From Caulochytrium protostelioides (Eukaryota; Chytridiomycota; Caulochytriomycetes; Caulochytriales; Caulochytriaceae), in the NCBI GenBank assembly GCA_003615045.1, contig ML014146.1:1070-65069 (forward strand): 64,000 nucleotides of DNA. Reading direction: 5' to 3'. The notes beneath the pieces are model-generated. The model made no database searches, had not been told where the DNA came from, and worked only from the letters and a program-made list of their open reading frames with translations. Position numbers and translations under genes: made by a program. Of this stretch, positions 29,981-42,664 are shown piece by piece; position 1 is the stretch's first letter; each line of letters starts with the position of its first letter.

Positions 29981-32354
29981 CTAAAATGTCATGGCCGCGA
30001 TCTGGAGACTCGCGAGGATCGACGTGATAAAGACAGTCATGAAGGGCCACAGAATCACGCGCAGCAGCGCGTAGTGGTCGACGGCCGTCTGCACCGCGCG
30101 GGAGACCGGCACGCCGGCCCACGTGCTCGCGATGCCGCACAGCACGATCGGCGACACGAGGTCCTGCACGCGGCTCTGCAGCCACAGCGCGCGCGGTCGG
30201 CCCAGCGACGCCCGCACGCGGCTCTGCGTCACGAGCGGCGTCAGCAGCAGCGCCAGCGGCCCGCTCAGGCTCGGGTTGAGCGTCGCCAGCGCGAGTAGCC
30301 CGAGCGAGAGCTCGGCCGCGAGCAGGCAGCGGCACAGGTCGTAGCGCCGGGCCGCGCGCAGGACGGGCCCGTCCCAGCGGGCGAGGACGGCGTCGTCGTC
30401 GCGGAGCACGTGGCGAAGCACACGCGCGGCGCCGCGGCACGCGTGGCGCAGCACGGCGATGGCGGCCAGCGTCACGGCGGCGTTCGCGGCGGCGGTCGCG
30501 ACGGCCTCGCGCGGCATCTCGAGGCTCGGGAGTGCCGCTTGGAGGGGCGGCAGCACCGCGTCACAGGCGGCGACGGCGGCGCCCTCGACCGCCTGCAGCA
30601 CGGTGTGGGCGGCGGGCAGCTGGAGGCCCGCGAAGAGCGCGAGGCCGACGAGGTGGCCGAAGGCCATGACGGAGAGGGCGGTGATGACGGGCCGTGGCGA
30701 CGCCGTGAAGGGATGCTCGTCGGCCGGGCGCTGGAAGAAACGCGTGCTCGGGTCCATCGGATCGATGCGTTCCACGTCGGCGGGGCCCGCGGCCGCGTCA
30801 CGCGCTGCCGAGGCGTCTGTCTCGCGGCCGTCCGTACCGCTATGGCGTTGTTGTTTCTGTGGCGCGCCGTCGGCATCGGCCACGGCATCGGCATCGGCAT
30901 CGCCGTCGTGCTGGCGGTGCCGGCGGTTATCGCCCACGCGGGCCCACATGTACGCGGCCCAGAGGAGGAGCGCCACGATGGGCAGCACGATGCCCGGGAT
31001 GTACATGGACAGCGGGATAAAGATGTCACTGCCGGTCATCAGGTAGAACCAGAAGCTGTGGTGCAGACGCTCGAGCAGGTTGTTGAAGGCGCGGAAGCTG
31101 ATCTCGATCATACGCGCGACGGCGAGATTCGAAAAGACCCGGACACCCGGGGTATCGGCGGGCAGCAGGTAGCCGCGCAGCGTGGCGGCCTCGATCAGGT
31201 ACCGCTGGTACATGGCGTGCTCGCCGGTCGGGTAGCCCAGCGCCTGGATGCGGGTCCACCGGCCGAGCTGGCGCGCCGCACGGCCGTAGCGGTGCCATGG
31301 GTCGGTCGCCGACCACCTGGCCGCGATCGGCGCATGCAGCGCCGGGTGCACGTGTTCGCCATGGCACGCCTGCACCAGCGTCAGCAGCAGATCGGCGTTC
31401 GGCAGCCGGCCGTTCAGCCCGATCGGGAACAGCCCGAGCGCGTTGTACTCCTGGACGACTTCCGGGAACGCGAGGTTGATGGCGACCAGAATGAGGCCGC
31501 CGGGGCCCTCGTAGGGCTCGGCGGGAAGCAGGGGATTGGCGTCGCCGTGGTACGCCTCGAGCCAGGCCTGGGTGCCGACGGAGGCATGGTCCGGGACGAG
31601 GAAGATGAGGTCCTTGGCCCACCAGTTCTGGCGACGGGCATAGTTGGCGAACGCGATCAGGTGCGCGACGCCGTCGCCGTTGAACCGCCCGTCGACGAGC
31701 CGCGGCGCCGAGAGCAGCAGGACCTCGGTGCCGTCGCCGCGCGGCGCGTTCAGCCGGAAGTAGAGGTTGGTGCCGGTGATGTTGCGGTGCGGCACGCGGA
31801 AGTCCTGGCGGACGGGCTCGAAGTACGCGTCGCGGATAAAGCGCTCGATGCGCTGCGTCGTCCGGTCGGCGTCGCGGAAGGATCCGTCCTCGGCCATCGT
31901 GTGGAAGTCATACCGGGCCGCCTTCCAGAGATCCATGTCCGGATGATTCATGTAGCGGTTGGCCTGGTTCACGAGGATCGCGTTCTCGTCGATATTGAAC
32001 CGCCGCTGCGCCACGTCGGCGGGGAAGACCATGATCCATACGGCGCCGACGAGGTAGCAGAGGAAGCTAGTAGTCTCGTAGTCGATATAAAAAACGGTGA
32101 GCCAGAGAATCGATCGTGCCTCCATGCATATCACGTCGGTTCCATTCCCGCGTCGGGGCATCTTACACAACGAGGACGAGGCCGCGGAGAATCACGCGGG
32201 TAAACGCGCGTCGGCGCTGGATCCGGGTGAGTTCACGGGACTTGGCTTTCGCCACGGCCGGCGTCGGCCCGGCCTTGGCGGCGGCATCGGACCCTGGCGC
32301 CGCGCCGCGGCGCTGCAGCAGGGACCGGGCGAGACGAAACAGCCGACCGGCCAT
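29981..32354 (-). CDS. GAA1: GPI transamidase subunit Gaa1
   Basis: Membrane subunit of the ER GPI-transamidase complex, which attaches GPI anchors to proteins. Exon 1 is 32167-32354 (MAGRLFRLARSLLQRR, then RRRAFTRVILRG) and exon 2 is 29981-32066; the 100-bp intron has GTAAGA donor and CTACTAG acceptor, and the junction rebuilds the first membrane helix (RGLVLVVFLCYLVGAVWIMV). Total 757 residues. The luminal domain resembles M28 peptidases without the metal ligands (GTNLYFRLNAPRGDGTEVLL, FNGDGVAHLIAFANYAR, DLIFLVPDHASVGTQAWLEA), followed by FWFYLMTGSDIFIPLSMYIP and several C-terminal membrane helices. A frame that reads through the intron from an upstream Met was rejected. It is divergent from NAA25. 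Confidence 0.92.
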
Positions 32355-33315
32355 CGCTGCGTCTTCGACAGAGGCCGAATGGGCACGAGACGACGCGGTG
32401 TCGCGGGCGTGCTGAGGATCAAGGGTCGGGGATCAAGACCAGGACCAAGACCAGGACCAGGGATCAGGTATGGATCGATGATCGGCGCCGATCGCATGCC
32501 CAACGTGCGGAGTCCGCTGGAAGAAGCGAGATGCTCCAGCGATCCCCGATCCGTCGGATGCGAGGAAGGGAGATCAGCAGGAGAGGCTGCGGCATGCCAT
32601 CGCGCAGAGGAAGACGGCGGGGCGGACGTCTTGCCACGCATCCGCGTCGGTCCCGGTCCTGGTCTGCCGATCGCGCGCGGGTGTGTCCGTTCGCCGCCGC
32701 TCGTCGCCACGACACCCGCACGATCGACTGCATGTCGCCGCCGCCGCCGCCGCCGCCATCGCCGCTAGGATGAAGGATTCCACGCGCCGCGACGCTCGGC
32801 TCGAGCCGTGGCTGCCGCCGGTCTGCGGCACGGCCAACGGGGTCTCGCTGGCTCTTCGGGCTCTTCCGCAGCACCACGCCACCATGCGGCAGGGTCTCGC
32901 CCGAGCGCCACACTCTCCCCCCCCTTCGCGCCCGCCATGCGCGCCGCAACGGATCAACAAGCATGGCGACCCATCTCCGCAAAAGGAGAAATAGAACACC
33001 GACGCGCGTCTCCGCACGCTAGGATCACGGGTATCGCATCAGACCGTGGGGTCGGTATCACGACCGGCGGCGCGAGCGCGTCGTGGGCCGCGTGGGCCGA
33101 TCCTGCATCGCGTGCCGAGGCGTGGAAGACGTCGCGCCGCGTGTCCACCGCTTGTCACTGGCGGCTGTTTCTTGCGCACTCGCAGCCATCGCCTTCTCGC
33201 GCCGCCCGCCCCTTCGGAAACTCCGACGCTGACCCTCACGCCCGGCGCTCTCCGCCCGACGGCTGTTCTCGGCGCTGTCTCCCCGCTGGTGTCGCTGGTG
33301 TCGTCGGCAGCCACG
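32355..33315. other. Divergent promoter region GAA1/NAA25
   Basis: About 960 bp shared by two divergent genes. It has a GACCAG/GACCAA repeat near 32430-32463 and a GCC run near 32733-32765. Open frames are low-complexity. Nothing coding seen. Confidence 0.55.
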
Positions 33316-33982
33316 ATGCGTCAGGCCGATGCAAGCCTGGCGTCCCGCCGGGCCACGCCCATCTTCGGTAAGAAGCGTTTGCAAAGCGCCGATCTTTCCT
33401 CGGCGGGACGGTCGACCGCCCTTGGCAGCCGGAACGATTGCGACAGATCCATGACTCACCCTCCCGCTGTTGGTCGTGGCCGGTTGACCATCCCTGTTGG
33501 ATCATCATGAATGGGATCGGCTCCGGTTCGATCGGCTGTATGACATGCCCTTCCCGAGCAGACTTCATCGAGGCGGGCAACTACAAGGCGGCCATCGCGT
33601 TTGCCACGAAGGCCATCAAGAAGGGCGGCCAGCTGCAGATGGTGCGCGCCGCCAAAGCTATGGCCCTGCAGAAGATGGGCAAGCCTGCCGATGCTGTCCG
33701 CGAACTCGACGGGCTCGCGAAGGAGGTGCCCGACCAGCTCGACGTGCTGCAGATCATGTCGCTCGTCTACCACGACCTCGACATGATGCCGCGCGTCGGC
33801 GCTCTGTATGCGGCGGCCTTTGACAAGCACCCGAACGACGAAGAGTTCGCCAACCACTACTTCATGTCGCTCGTGCGGGACCAGCAGCCCGCCGCGATGC
33901 AGCGCGTCGCGCTCACGATGCACAAGCGGTTCCAGCAGCCCAAGTACTACTTTTGGTCCGTGATGAGCGCTGTGCTCCAGGG

Positions 33983-34020
<38 letters not shown>

Positions 34021-36227
34021 AGCCACAACAACCGCAACAAGTCTCGTCGGGTGAAGCGCAACCGCCAAATATCTTCTCGCAGTTGGCGGCGCGCATGTTC
34101 GAAAAAGCCATCGCGGACGGGATGGTCCAAGACTACGAGGTGCTCACCCTGTATCTGGGCCTACTGCAGGACACACGCCAGTTCGACGCGGCGCTCGCGG
34201 TTCTGGACGGCCCGCTGGGCGCGCTGTGCAAGGTCGCGTCCGAGAAGCGCGGGTGGATCATGGACCTCGCGAAAGCCAAGGGCGACTGGGCCCGCGTGCA
34301 GGCCACGTGCACCGAGCAGCTCGCGGAAAACTCCGACGACTGGCACGCTTGGCAGGAGGCCATCGATGCCATCGTGCGCCGCCAGCTCGGCGACGACGCG
34401 TTTCTGCCGCTGGTCGACCAGGCCATCGCGACCCTCGATGCCCAGGAGCGCCGCCGCGGCCCGTATCTGGCGCGCGTCTACTACTACGCGACGACCTATG
34501 CGACGCGGCCAAACGACAGCGCGCTTACCGCGGCTCTGTCGGAGTTTGTCGACCGCTTCGGCGGCGTCGCCGCGTGCTTTGACGACCTGCGGCGTTGTCT
34601 CGCGGCGATTCCCGCCGCCATCCAAGACCCCATCTGGGCCGCCCATCGCATCACAGACCCCGTCGCAACGGTCACGCTGGACCAGCTCCGCCGGCACATC
34701 AATGCGGCGAAGGCTGTCTTTTTCCGGAGCGACACGGTGCTGGGCGCCGCGTGGCAGCAGCAGCAGCTCGCGCTGTACCGCGCGACGCAGGCGCTGTCGG
34801 CGGACGTGACGCCGACCGAGTGGCAGTATGGCGACGAGCTGCTGTTGCTGGTCGTGTACGACCTGCTGCGCGAGTGGTCCGTCTCCGGCTGCCAGCAGCA
34901 GGAGCGGCTGGTTCGCGCGCTCGGCGTGCTCCAGCTCGGCATGGCCGCCTCGAAGGCCAACTTCCGCATGGCGGTGCTCGCGTCGCTGCTGTACATGCAC
35001 CTCGGCCAGTTCGAGCTGGCCTACGCGCTGTTCCGCAAGCTGGACATCAAGAACCTGCAGTACGAAATGCTCGGCTTCATCTACGCTTGGGGCCTCGAAG
35101 CCATGCGGCCGGGCCACCCGCTCGTGCCCAAGTGCATGCAGCTGCTCAACAGCTGTGTCGAGTCCGGGGTCGAGCAGGAAGTCCCCGCCATGTTGTCGCG
35201 CGCCTTCCACTTCGGAACCTTCAGCAAGATCCCCGAGTTTCTCAAGTTCGGCACGCGGCTGCGCCACTCGATCTGGCACAAGGTCCGCGCCCTCCAGACG
35301 GAGCGCGCGGCGTGGCTCGTGGCGCAGCCGGCGGTGCGCAAGCGCCATGACCTGGACCGCCACGTCGTCGAGCTGCAGCGCCGCTTCTGCGACGCCGCAT
35401 GGCGCTCCGCGTGGCACAACGAGGACGCCGACGTGATCGACCTGCTGTCCGCGCGCTTCGAGATGCATCCCGTCACGCTGACGCATCTGACGGCCGGGCC
35501 GGGGCTCGCGGACTGGGGCATCCAGCAGACGGTGCGGCTCGCGCATCTGTGGGCCCTTGCCTACGGCGGCGCCGTGCCCGACCTGCAGACGACGCCCACC
35601 GGGTGGACGCCGCCGATCCCGGCGCCGCCGCCCGCCGTGGCGCCGTCGTCATCGAAGACGCCGGCGACCCGCAGCGCGGCTGAACCCGCGGCAACCACCC
35701 AGGACGAGGCCAACACGGCCGAGTCGTCGTCGTCGTCGTCGCCGCCGCCGGCATCATCATCGTCATCCACGATTGACGCGCTGTACTTGGCGGTGCTCGA
35801 GAAGGCCACGGTGGACCCGAGCGCGGCCGTCGAGGCCGTCGGGGCGCTGCAGACGGCGGTGCACGCGGCATGGACGGCGCTGCCGACGGCGGTGCCGGCG
35901 CGCGATGCGTACCAGCAGCTGCTGTGCCTCACCGAAGCGCTCAGCATGCTGAGCCTCGCGGCGGCGCGGCGCGCGTGGGGCAAGTCCGTGGCAGCCGCCG
36001 TCGCCGCCGCCGCGCAGCAGACGGCCGCGTTCCTCACGGCGTGGGAGCAGGCGCGCCCGGTCACGGTCGCGACCGTGGTAGGCGCGACGGCGCCTGCCGG
36101 CCAGGACGACGCGGTGCTGCCGACGCTGGGGCCGCTGATCCGCGACGTCGTCGACGCCCTGCGCGAGGGCCGCGCCGCGTGCCTTCGCGACCACCGCGCC
36201 GTCCTCTCGCACACCCGAAAGGCGTAA
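33316..36227 (+). CDS. NAA25: NatB auxiliary subunit NAA25/Mdm20
   Basis: Tetratricopeptide scaffold of the NatB complex, which anchors the catalytic Naa20 to ribosomes to acetylate N termini of Met-Asp/Glu/Asn type. Exon 1 is 33316-33367 (MRQADASLASRRATPIF), then a 194-bp intron (GTAAGA, GCAG), and exon 2 is 33562-36227; 905 residues. The junction makes PIFDFIEAGNYKAAIAFATK, matching the family N terminus (RLRPIYDYLDNGNNKMAI). TPR helices follow: DVLQIMSLVYHDLDMMPRVG and YYFWSVMSAVLQGQ. A polyglutamine run breaks the scaffold near residue 155. Further landmarks are FRMAVLASLLYMHLGQFELA and LDIKNLQYEMLGFIY. The C-terminal third has a Ser/Pro/Ala-rich disordered insert. The start is in AGCCACGATG context. 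Confidence 0.9.
33984..34040 (+). repeat. CAG/CAA (polyglutamine) tract in NAA25
   Basis: About 13 consecutive Gln codons, mixed CAG and CAA, then a PQQPQQ tail. The mixed codons should make it less prone to slippage than pure CAG. It lies in a loop between predicted TPR helices. Confidence 0.95.
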
Positions 36228-37096
36228 AGCCGCGGGCGTCTCCTGGCGCCTCCTGGCACGTCCCTCGGCGGTCAATCACGCGATTTCTGCGACGCCCCTC
36301 TCGGCGCTCCTGAATGCTTGGAGGGCGATCTCTGATCGGATGACGATGGGTCTAATCATATGCACTCCTGTTTCTCGTTCCAAGCACATTGATGTCCTCG
36401 CGCTGTGGGCGCTTCCGTGGACGCTCAGACATGGAACAGCCATCAACGACGAGGTGCATCCTCCTTGCGCGATGTCGTTGGCAAGACCCCTCTTGCGGCT
36501 CGGCGTCGCCGCCCAAGCGCCATGCCTTGTCGCCCCGCTGCAGGCGCCGGCTGAGGCGGATGAAGGCGCGGCCGGGCGAAGGGGTGGCAGGAGGCGTGCG
36601 GTGCCGGGGCCCCCGTCCGGAACGCATCCCCTATGGCCTGCCGCGACGGTCTTGCGGCGCCGCCGCGGCCTGGGTCCTGCCGTGATCTCCGTCACACCTG
36701 CGGCCACGTTGTCCTGCGCGCCGACGTATCAGCGCCGCGGCAGGCGATCGGGGCGGAGAGATGCGGAGGACGCGTCCGTCCGCGCGGCGACGAGCGCATC
36801 GGGCGCTCGCCGCGAGCGCGGCCTCACTCGCGGCACGACCGCCCCGTGTTGGACGTCTGCGGGACCGTCTTTCTCGCTGGAGCGCGACCAGACGCTTCCC
36901 CGACGCTCCACCTTTCGCGACACGACCGCTCGACCGGCCACGAGGCGCGTGCGACGCCGATCCTTGCTTGGACATTGATCGCCGCTGCGCGTCCTCCAAC
37001 GGACGGGATCATCCCTTTTGCGGCTCGACCCGACAGCCTTGACAGACCCGACAGACCCGCCGGACGCAGCCGCCACCGTCTGCCACGGCCGCCGCC
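36228..37096. other. Intergenic NAA25-UBX region
   Basis: About 870 bp between two plus-strand genes. Frames on both strands are Arg/Ala-rich shadows with no domain. Promoter of the UBX gene presumed here. Confidence 0.55.
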
Positions 37097-39036
37097 ATGG
37101 ACGACGCCGTCTCCAATTTTGTCGAGATCACGGGCTCGACCCCCGAGATCGCTCAAAAGTACCTGGCGGTAAGCTGACCATCCTCTCCGCCACGCAGGTG
37201 CCTCCGCTCGCACCCCGGGCCTGTTAGCAGGCTGGCTCCGCTCGCACCCCGGGCTTGCTAGCAGGTTGGCTCCGCTCGCACCCCGGGCCCGACGGCACCC
37301 AGGGCTCAGGCGCCTGCTGCCTGCTGCTCGACCGTCCGTGGCACGGCCGCGTGCTTGGCATGACCCCCCGCCTCACCTTCAATCTCACCTTCTGCTTGCT
37401 GCGATGCCTCGATCTCAATGCTGATGTGCCTCTCGGGGCTGCCGGCGATCGGGGATGCTCGGATCCTGGCTCCTCGGGTTCGGCTGTCGGTCCCGGGATG
37501 GTTGCCGCTGGCCAGGTTGCCGATGGCAATGCCGAGCAAGCCATCCTGCTGTTTATGGACGGCGGCGGGCAGGACTTGCTGACCGAGGCCGCCGCGCGCC
37601 CCCGCGCCTCCGACACCGCCGGCCGCGCGTCCGGCTCCCGCGACCCCCACGACGTGCCCGCGCCCATCGCGCCGCGCCGCTCGACCCTGATCGGCGGCGA
37701 CGACGACGACGACGACGACGGCCCGCCGCTCAGGCTCGGCGCTTCCACGCGCTACGTGGCCCACACCGCGGCGCCTGCGCTGCGCCGCGCGCCGTTCGCA
37801 CTGGATGCTTCTGCCGCCCATCTCGGCCCGAGCGCCCGCGGCATCGGGCTGACGGCCTCGCCCTTCGCAGCGGCTGCCATGGCCGGCCGCAGCGGCAGCA
37901 GCAGCAGCAGCGGCAGCGGCGGCGGCGGCGTCGGCGGCGGCGGCGGCGGTGCGTCCCAGGCGTCGGGCGGCTCAGGGTCGCGCTCTGGCGCGCCAAGCCA
38001 TGACCGCGCCTCGCGTCTGGCCGAGATCTTCCGTCCGCCGTATGAAATCATCTTCGCCGGCGACTTGGAGCGCGCGCGGCAGGCGGGCCGCGACCGCGAG
38101 CGGTGGATCCTGCTGACGGTGCACGACCACGTGGAGTTCGCGTGCCAGACGATGGTCCGCGACGTGTGGCGCGACAAGACGGTCCAGGACGTGATTCGCG
38201 CGCACTTCCTCTTTGTCTTCTGGACTTCCGACTCGCCCGACGGCCAACAGTATGCGACCTTCTACCACGTGAAGTCGTATCCGTACACGGCCGTGCTCGA
38301 CCCCGTCACGGGCGAGTGCGTCAAGGTGTGGGACAAGACGATGGCCGCCGACGCGATGGTCTCGGAGCTCCTGGAGTTCCTGGCCCACCCGCCGCCCGAC
38401 GCCGGGCTCGTCCTGCTCTCGGCCGCCAGCGCCAATGCGACCAAGCGCATCGCCGACGCCGACGCGAGCGAGGCGAGCCCGACGCTCTCCAAGCGTTCCG
38501 CGATCGACCTCGACGAGGACGCGCAGCTCCAGGCCGCGCTCGCCGCGTCGCGCAAGACCCACAAGGCCGCCCACCACGGCCGCGCCGCGGCCGCCGGCGA
38601 CTCGGACGCGCTGACCATCTCGGACGACTCGGACGGCTCGGACGCCATCGATCTCGACACGAGCGACGACCGTTCCGATCGCGCCGCTGACGCGGAGGGC
38701 GACGGCCGCAGCGGTGCCGTCAGCGATGCGGCGCGGGCGACCGCGAAGCCGGCGGCCGCGGCCTTCCCGCCGCTGGAGACGGACGAGCCGCCCGCGGGGC
38801 CGTCCGTCACGCGCATCCAGTTCCGGCTGCCCGACGGCCAGCGGCTCAACCGGCGGTTCGCCAAGGCCGAGCCGGTCCGGTCGCTGTACCGGTATGTGCA
38901 GCATGCGGCCGCGGGTGCCGTCGGCTCGCAGCCCTTCGACTTGACGAACTTCCGCGAGAACTTGCGGTCGCAGCTGGACCGCTCGCTCGAGGACGCGGGC
39001 CTTCTCAACGTGTCGCTCTCGGTCGATGCGCAATGA
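37097..39036 (+). CDS. UBX5: UBA-UAS-UIM-UBX protein (UBXN7/Ubx5-like)
   Basis: Adaptor linking ubiquitinated substrates, through UBA and UIM, to the p97/Cdc48 ATPase, through UBX; UBXN7/Ubx5 relatives also bind cullin ligases. Exon 1 is 37097-37168 (MDDAVSNFVEITGSTPEIAQ), a 347-bp phase-0 intron follows, and exon 2 is 37516-39036; 530 residues. The UBA domain is split by the intron (KYLA, then VADGNAEQAILLFMDGGGQD). A UAS thioredoxin-like domain follows a Ser/Gly linker: FRPPYEIIFAGDLERARQAG, FLFVFWTSDSPDGQQYATFY, VKSYPYTAVLDPVTGE. Then a UIM (DEDAQLQAALAASRKTH), an acidic stretch, and the C-terminal UBX domain (TRIQFRLPDGQRLNRRF, SQPFDLTNFRENLRSQLDRS). All four UBXN7 modules are in order. 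The intron contains a 34-bp minisatellite. Confidence 0.92.
37202..37289 (+). repeat. 34-bp intronic minisatellite, 2.6 copies
   Basis: The unit begins CTCCGCTCGCACCCCGGGC and continues with a TGTTAGCAGG-type end; two full copies and one partial copy, with only a few differences. It lies inside the UBX gene's intron, 33 bp after the donor site. Confidence 0.92.
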
Positions 39037-39226
39037 GGTGGGACCCCCCCGCCGCTCGTTGTAAACAAAAAAAAAATGAAAAAAAAAACTAAAATGCTTA
39101 CAAGAAACAGTGGCATCACGAACCGTAAGAGACAAACAGGGTGATCAAGAGAGCACCAGGCGCCTCATCAGGACGGCATCCAAAACCAAAAAAAAAAGAG
39201 AATTTCAGTCAACTTGGGCCCCGCAT

Positions 39227-39597
39227 TCAGGTGGTCGCGGACGTCGGGGCCGTGGTCGTCGCTGCCGGCGCGTCGTCGGCGAGCTGGTCCGTCGGATAGA
39301 ACGGATTGACGAGCGTGCCGCGCGGGTCGATCCACGACCCCATGTCCACCACGCGGTGCCACCACTGGGACCGCTCGGTCGCCGGCGGCGGCAGACGCGC
39401 CTCGTCCGTCTCGCCGCCGTTCCGCGGGACCGACCGCGGCTTCGCTGCGGGATCCAGAGAGGATGCCGGCGACGCGGCCGCGGACTCCGAGACGACGACG
39501 GTGGTCGTGCTGCTCGAGGCGGCTGCGACGGAGCGCGGGCTGCTGGCGGCCGTGGCCGGGTCCTCGGAGAGGTCGATGAGGGTGGCGACGGGGACGC

Positions 39598-39630
<33 letters not shown>

Positions 39631-42600
39631 CCTGCGTTGCGGCCGGGTGCAGCTCGGGCGGGCGTAGGGGCAGCGGCGGCGGCGATGCGTAGGACACCGG
39701 GCGCTGCCGCCGCGGCTGCGGCACCGGCTTGGTCGGCTGGTACTGGGGCGGCAGCGGCTTCGTGCCCGAGGTGTAGAGGTGGTAGATGGCGCGCTGGACG
39801 GCGCTCTTGGCGTCCGGGTCGGTGATGGTGGTGCTGATGCGCACGAGGGCCCAGACGGGCCGGTGGTCGGACATCATGCACGTCGGCGCGGATGTGTACT
39901 CGACGAGCTCGGCGGCCGGGCCCTGGTACAGGATGCGGTCGGTCCAGGACGGCGTGCGCTGCTTGTCGCTCGTGTCGTAGCGGTCGGTGCCGTTGTCGAA
40001 CTTGTACGTCGGCAGAAACGACAGCGGGCCTTCCTTGTAGTCCGTGAAGGCCATCTGGTCGCCGCGCTGCAGGGTGAGCTGGTCATACGGCAGGAGCTGG
40101 GTGGCCTCGCTGGCGTTGATGTAGGCCCGGACCTGCTCGTTCGGCAGATCCACGCGGTAGTTGAAGTCGCCGAGCCAGAAGATGTAGTCGTGGTCGGCGA
40201 TGCGGCGGCCGGCTTTGAAGGTGATCCCGTCGTTGATCGTCCAAAAGTCGCGGTTGCGGTCGTTGACCTGGCTCTGCCCGGCGGCGAAGTGGGCCGTCAC
40301 GAAGCACAGCCGCGTGTCGTGGAACCGGAACGAGCACCCGATGGCGCCCTTGTTGGCCGCGATCCCGCCCATGCCGGTGCGCTTCTGCGCCATCTCGATC
40401 TCATTGACCGCGCCGATCATATCCGCGCGGCAGAACAGAAAGAACCCCAGGGCCGCGAGGTGGTCCGTGCGCAGGCAGGCGAACGCGGCGTCGGTGCGGA
40501 CGTGGCGGATCGCGGCCGTGAAGGTTTCGGTCCACAGCATGCGCAGCTTGGGCCAGTCGGCGGCCATATACTGCGAGGGCGAGAGCTCGCTCATCTCCTG
40601 GACGCCGAGGATGTAGAGCTGCGGGGCCGTGCCCGCGGGGCGCAGCAGGTCCGCGAGGTCGGAGGGGCGCTGCGGCAGCTTGCCGTTGACGTTCCACGTG
40701 CCGATAAAGAGGGGCAGCGGCTCGGTCCGCGCATACTCGGCGAAGTGCTCGCGCATCTCGGCATTGACGACTTCGTGGAGCGGGTTGCGCAGCACCATCG
40801 GGTCATCGCCCGCGAGCTTGCCGAGCAGCAGATCGATCGCCTCCTGGCGGGCCTTGTCCTGGAAGTTGTTAATCAGGAACCGGTTCACCGATTTGGCCGC
40901 GTCGTCCAAGAGATCCATCATCGTCTGCTTGCCGCGGCGCGTCAGGCTCGCTTTGATGGCGCCCGTGCCTGCGTAGATCTTGCTGAGCCAGTCGCCGTTG
41001 TCGGCCCATAGGTTGTTGATCTGGCTCTGGACGGCGTCGGTGTTAAAGAACCCGGCCATGCCCGGCTCCTGGCGCAGCAGGTGCTGCATGAGCGCGAACT
41101 TGGCGATGCGCGCCTGGACGACGTTGGTGCGGTCCAGGCAGTCGAGACAGTTGACGCGGGTGATGCCCGACTGTATCTGGAGCACGGCGTTGGCCATCAC
41201 GTCGGGCTTGGGCGCTTTCTCGACGTCTACGGCCGGGTTATTCATCAGAAAGTAGCCGAACGACGCGATCTTCGCGCCGAGGTCGTCCAGGACGGCCTGG
41301 AGGCGCTCGTACGAGTTCTTGCCGACGTGGTGGTGGAAGTCCCACTCATAGTAAAACACGTCGCGGTCGTGGATGGGGAGACTCGTGACGGCCTGGTGGT
41401 AGCACGCCCCAATGAGGGCCTCCTGGCTCGCTTCTTTCTGCGACAGCAGGTTGACAATCTGGACAAAGCCATACCGCGCAGTCAGCTCCGCAAAGTGCTT
41501 CTGAACAGCGTTCATCGACCCGTCCAAGTCGCGCGTGATGGTGATCTTGTGGTTCACCTGGATGCCGGTCTGTTGCCAGAACAAGGGGATCGAACCGCGG
41601 AGCTGCAGGTATGAAAAGGTCCGCTGGGGCGTGTACAGCAGGAACTCGGTCTCGACGAAATTGGACACGTTGCCCGTGTCGTCGACGCCGCGCGCGAGGA
41701 ACCGCGTGCCCGCACGCTTGCAGCCGAGCCGCGAGATGATCGCCACCGTCTGGTCGACGCCAGCATGCGGCGCGTCAAAGAACCCGACAAAGCCCTGGAT
41801 CAGGAGCGGCAGCACACCGCTCATGTCGACTGTATACCGCTCCGCAATCGTGAGTTCCTGCTCGCGGATCTGCAGCAGCCCCGCAAGCATAAAGCGGTTC
41901 CAGACGAAGTGCGGGTCGCAGTCCTCGGCGAGCACGACCGTCGAGACCTTGCCGCCGGCCATATCGGAGACGCGACGCTGCAGCGACCGCGTCAGGTCAA
42001 GCGACGGCGAGAAGTAGAACGAGCCGAGCGCGAGCAGCTTCATGAGGGCCGCGCACGGATGGGCGCCGCCCGCTGGGGCGTTCGCGGACGCATGGCTGCC
42101 GCCCGCGGTCGCAGTCGTCGGCGAGGTCGCGGGGCTCTCGGTCGCAAACAGCTCGTCGTCGAGATCGTCAAAGCGGTCCGAGGTGGCCGAGTAGAAGCAG
42201 GTCTTCAGCACGCGGTAGACAGGCGATCCCTCGATGCGCCCCAGCCGCTGGGCCTCGGTGATGACACCGATAAAGATCTCGTCCTTCACTTTCACGAGGC
42301 CGAGGCACCCGTAGACCGGCTTGGACTGCAGGAGGGTATACTCGGCGATGTCGAGCGTGTTAGCGGGCTGGAAGCGCGCGGTGCACGCCTTGGCCTCGGC
42401 GCTGCCGGCCGGGAACGGCGTCGCCTCGAAGATGAGGCCCTGGGCGGTCGCATTGATCGCGGGCCGGAAGTAGAGAGCGCGCGGGTGGCGCCGCTTGAAC
42501 AAAATCGCCTGGTTGGCGTGGCCGGTTACGCGCGGCGAGGGCAGGTTGGGGAGGCCCTCGCTGAACCCGTCGTCGTTCCCCTCGCGTGGCGCAGCCACGC

Positions 42601-42664
42601 TGCCCGGTGTGGACGCGGCCGCGGCCGCAGGCGCCGCGCCGCGCGGAGGTGTTGGCGTCGCCAT
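39227..42664 (-). CDS. Synaptojanin-like polyphosphoinositide phosphatase
   Basis: Two-headed lipid phosphatase that removes phosphates from PI4P and PI(4,5)P2 during endocytosis and membrane recycling (yeast Inp51/52/53, animal synaptojanin). Intronless, 1145 residues. The N-terminal SAC1 domain spans about residues 60-590, with the catalytic CX5R motif in RVNCLDCLDRTNVVQ and FVETEFLLYTPQRTFSYLQ upstream, so the SAC site looks intact, unlike Inp51. The 5-phosphatase domain spans about 645-960: PLFIGTWNVNGKLPQ, LYILGVQEM, IAANKGAIGCSFRF, DYIFWLGDFNYRVDLPNEQV, SWTDRIL and MMSDHRPVWALV. The C terminus is Pro/Ala-rich with PPPLPLRPPELHP, likely SH3-binding. Start ATG in GCCGCCATGG context. Confidence 0.95.

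Noticed and set aside
32067-32170. Upstream Met extension of GAA1 reading through 100 bp
   Set aside because: The segment has a GTAAGA donor and CTACTAG acceptor, and splicing restores a normal first membrane helix in frame with an upstream exon.
37255-37515. Upstream in-frame extension of the UBX gene
   Set aside because: It lies in the intron, contains the minisatellite, and removal joins the two halves of the UBA domain.
39779-41011. 410-codon plus-strand open frame opposite synaptojanin
   Set aside because: Antisense shadow (Val/Arg/Asp-rich) with no motif support.
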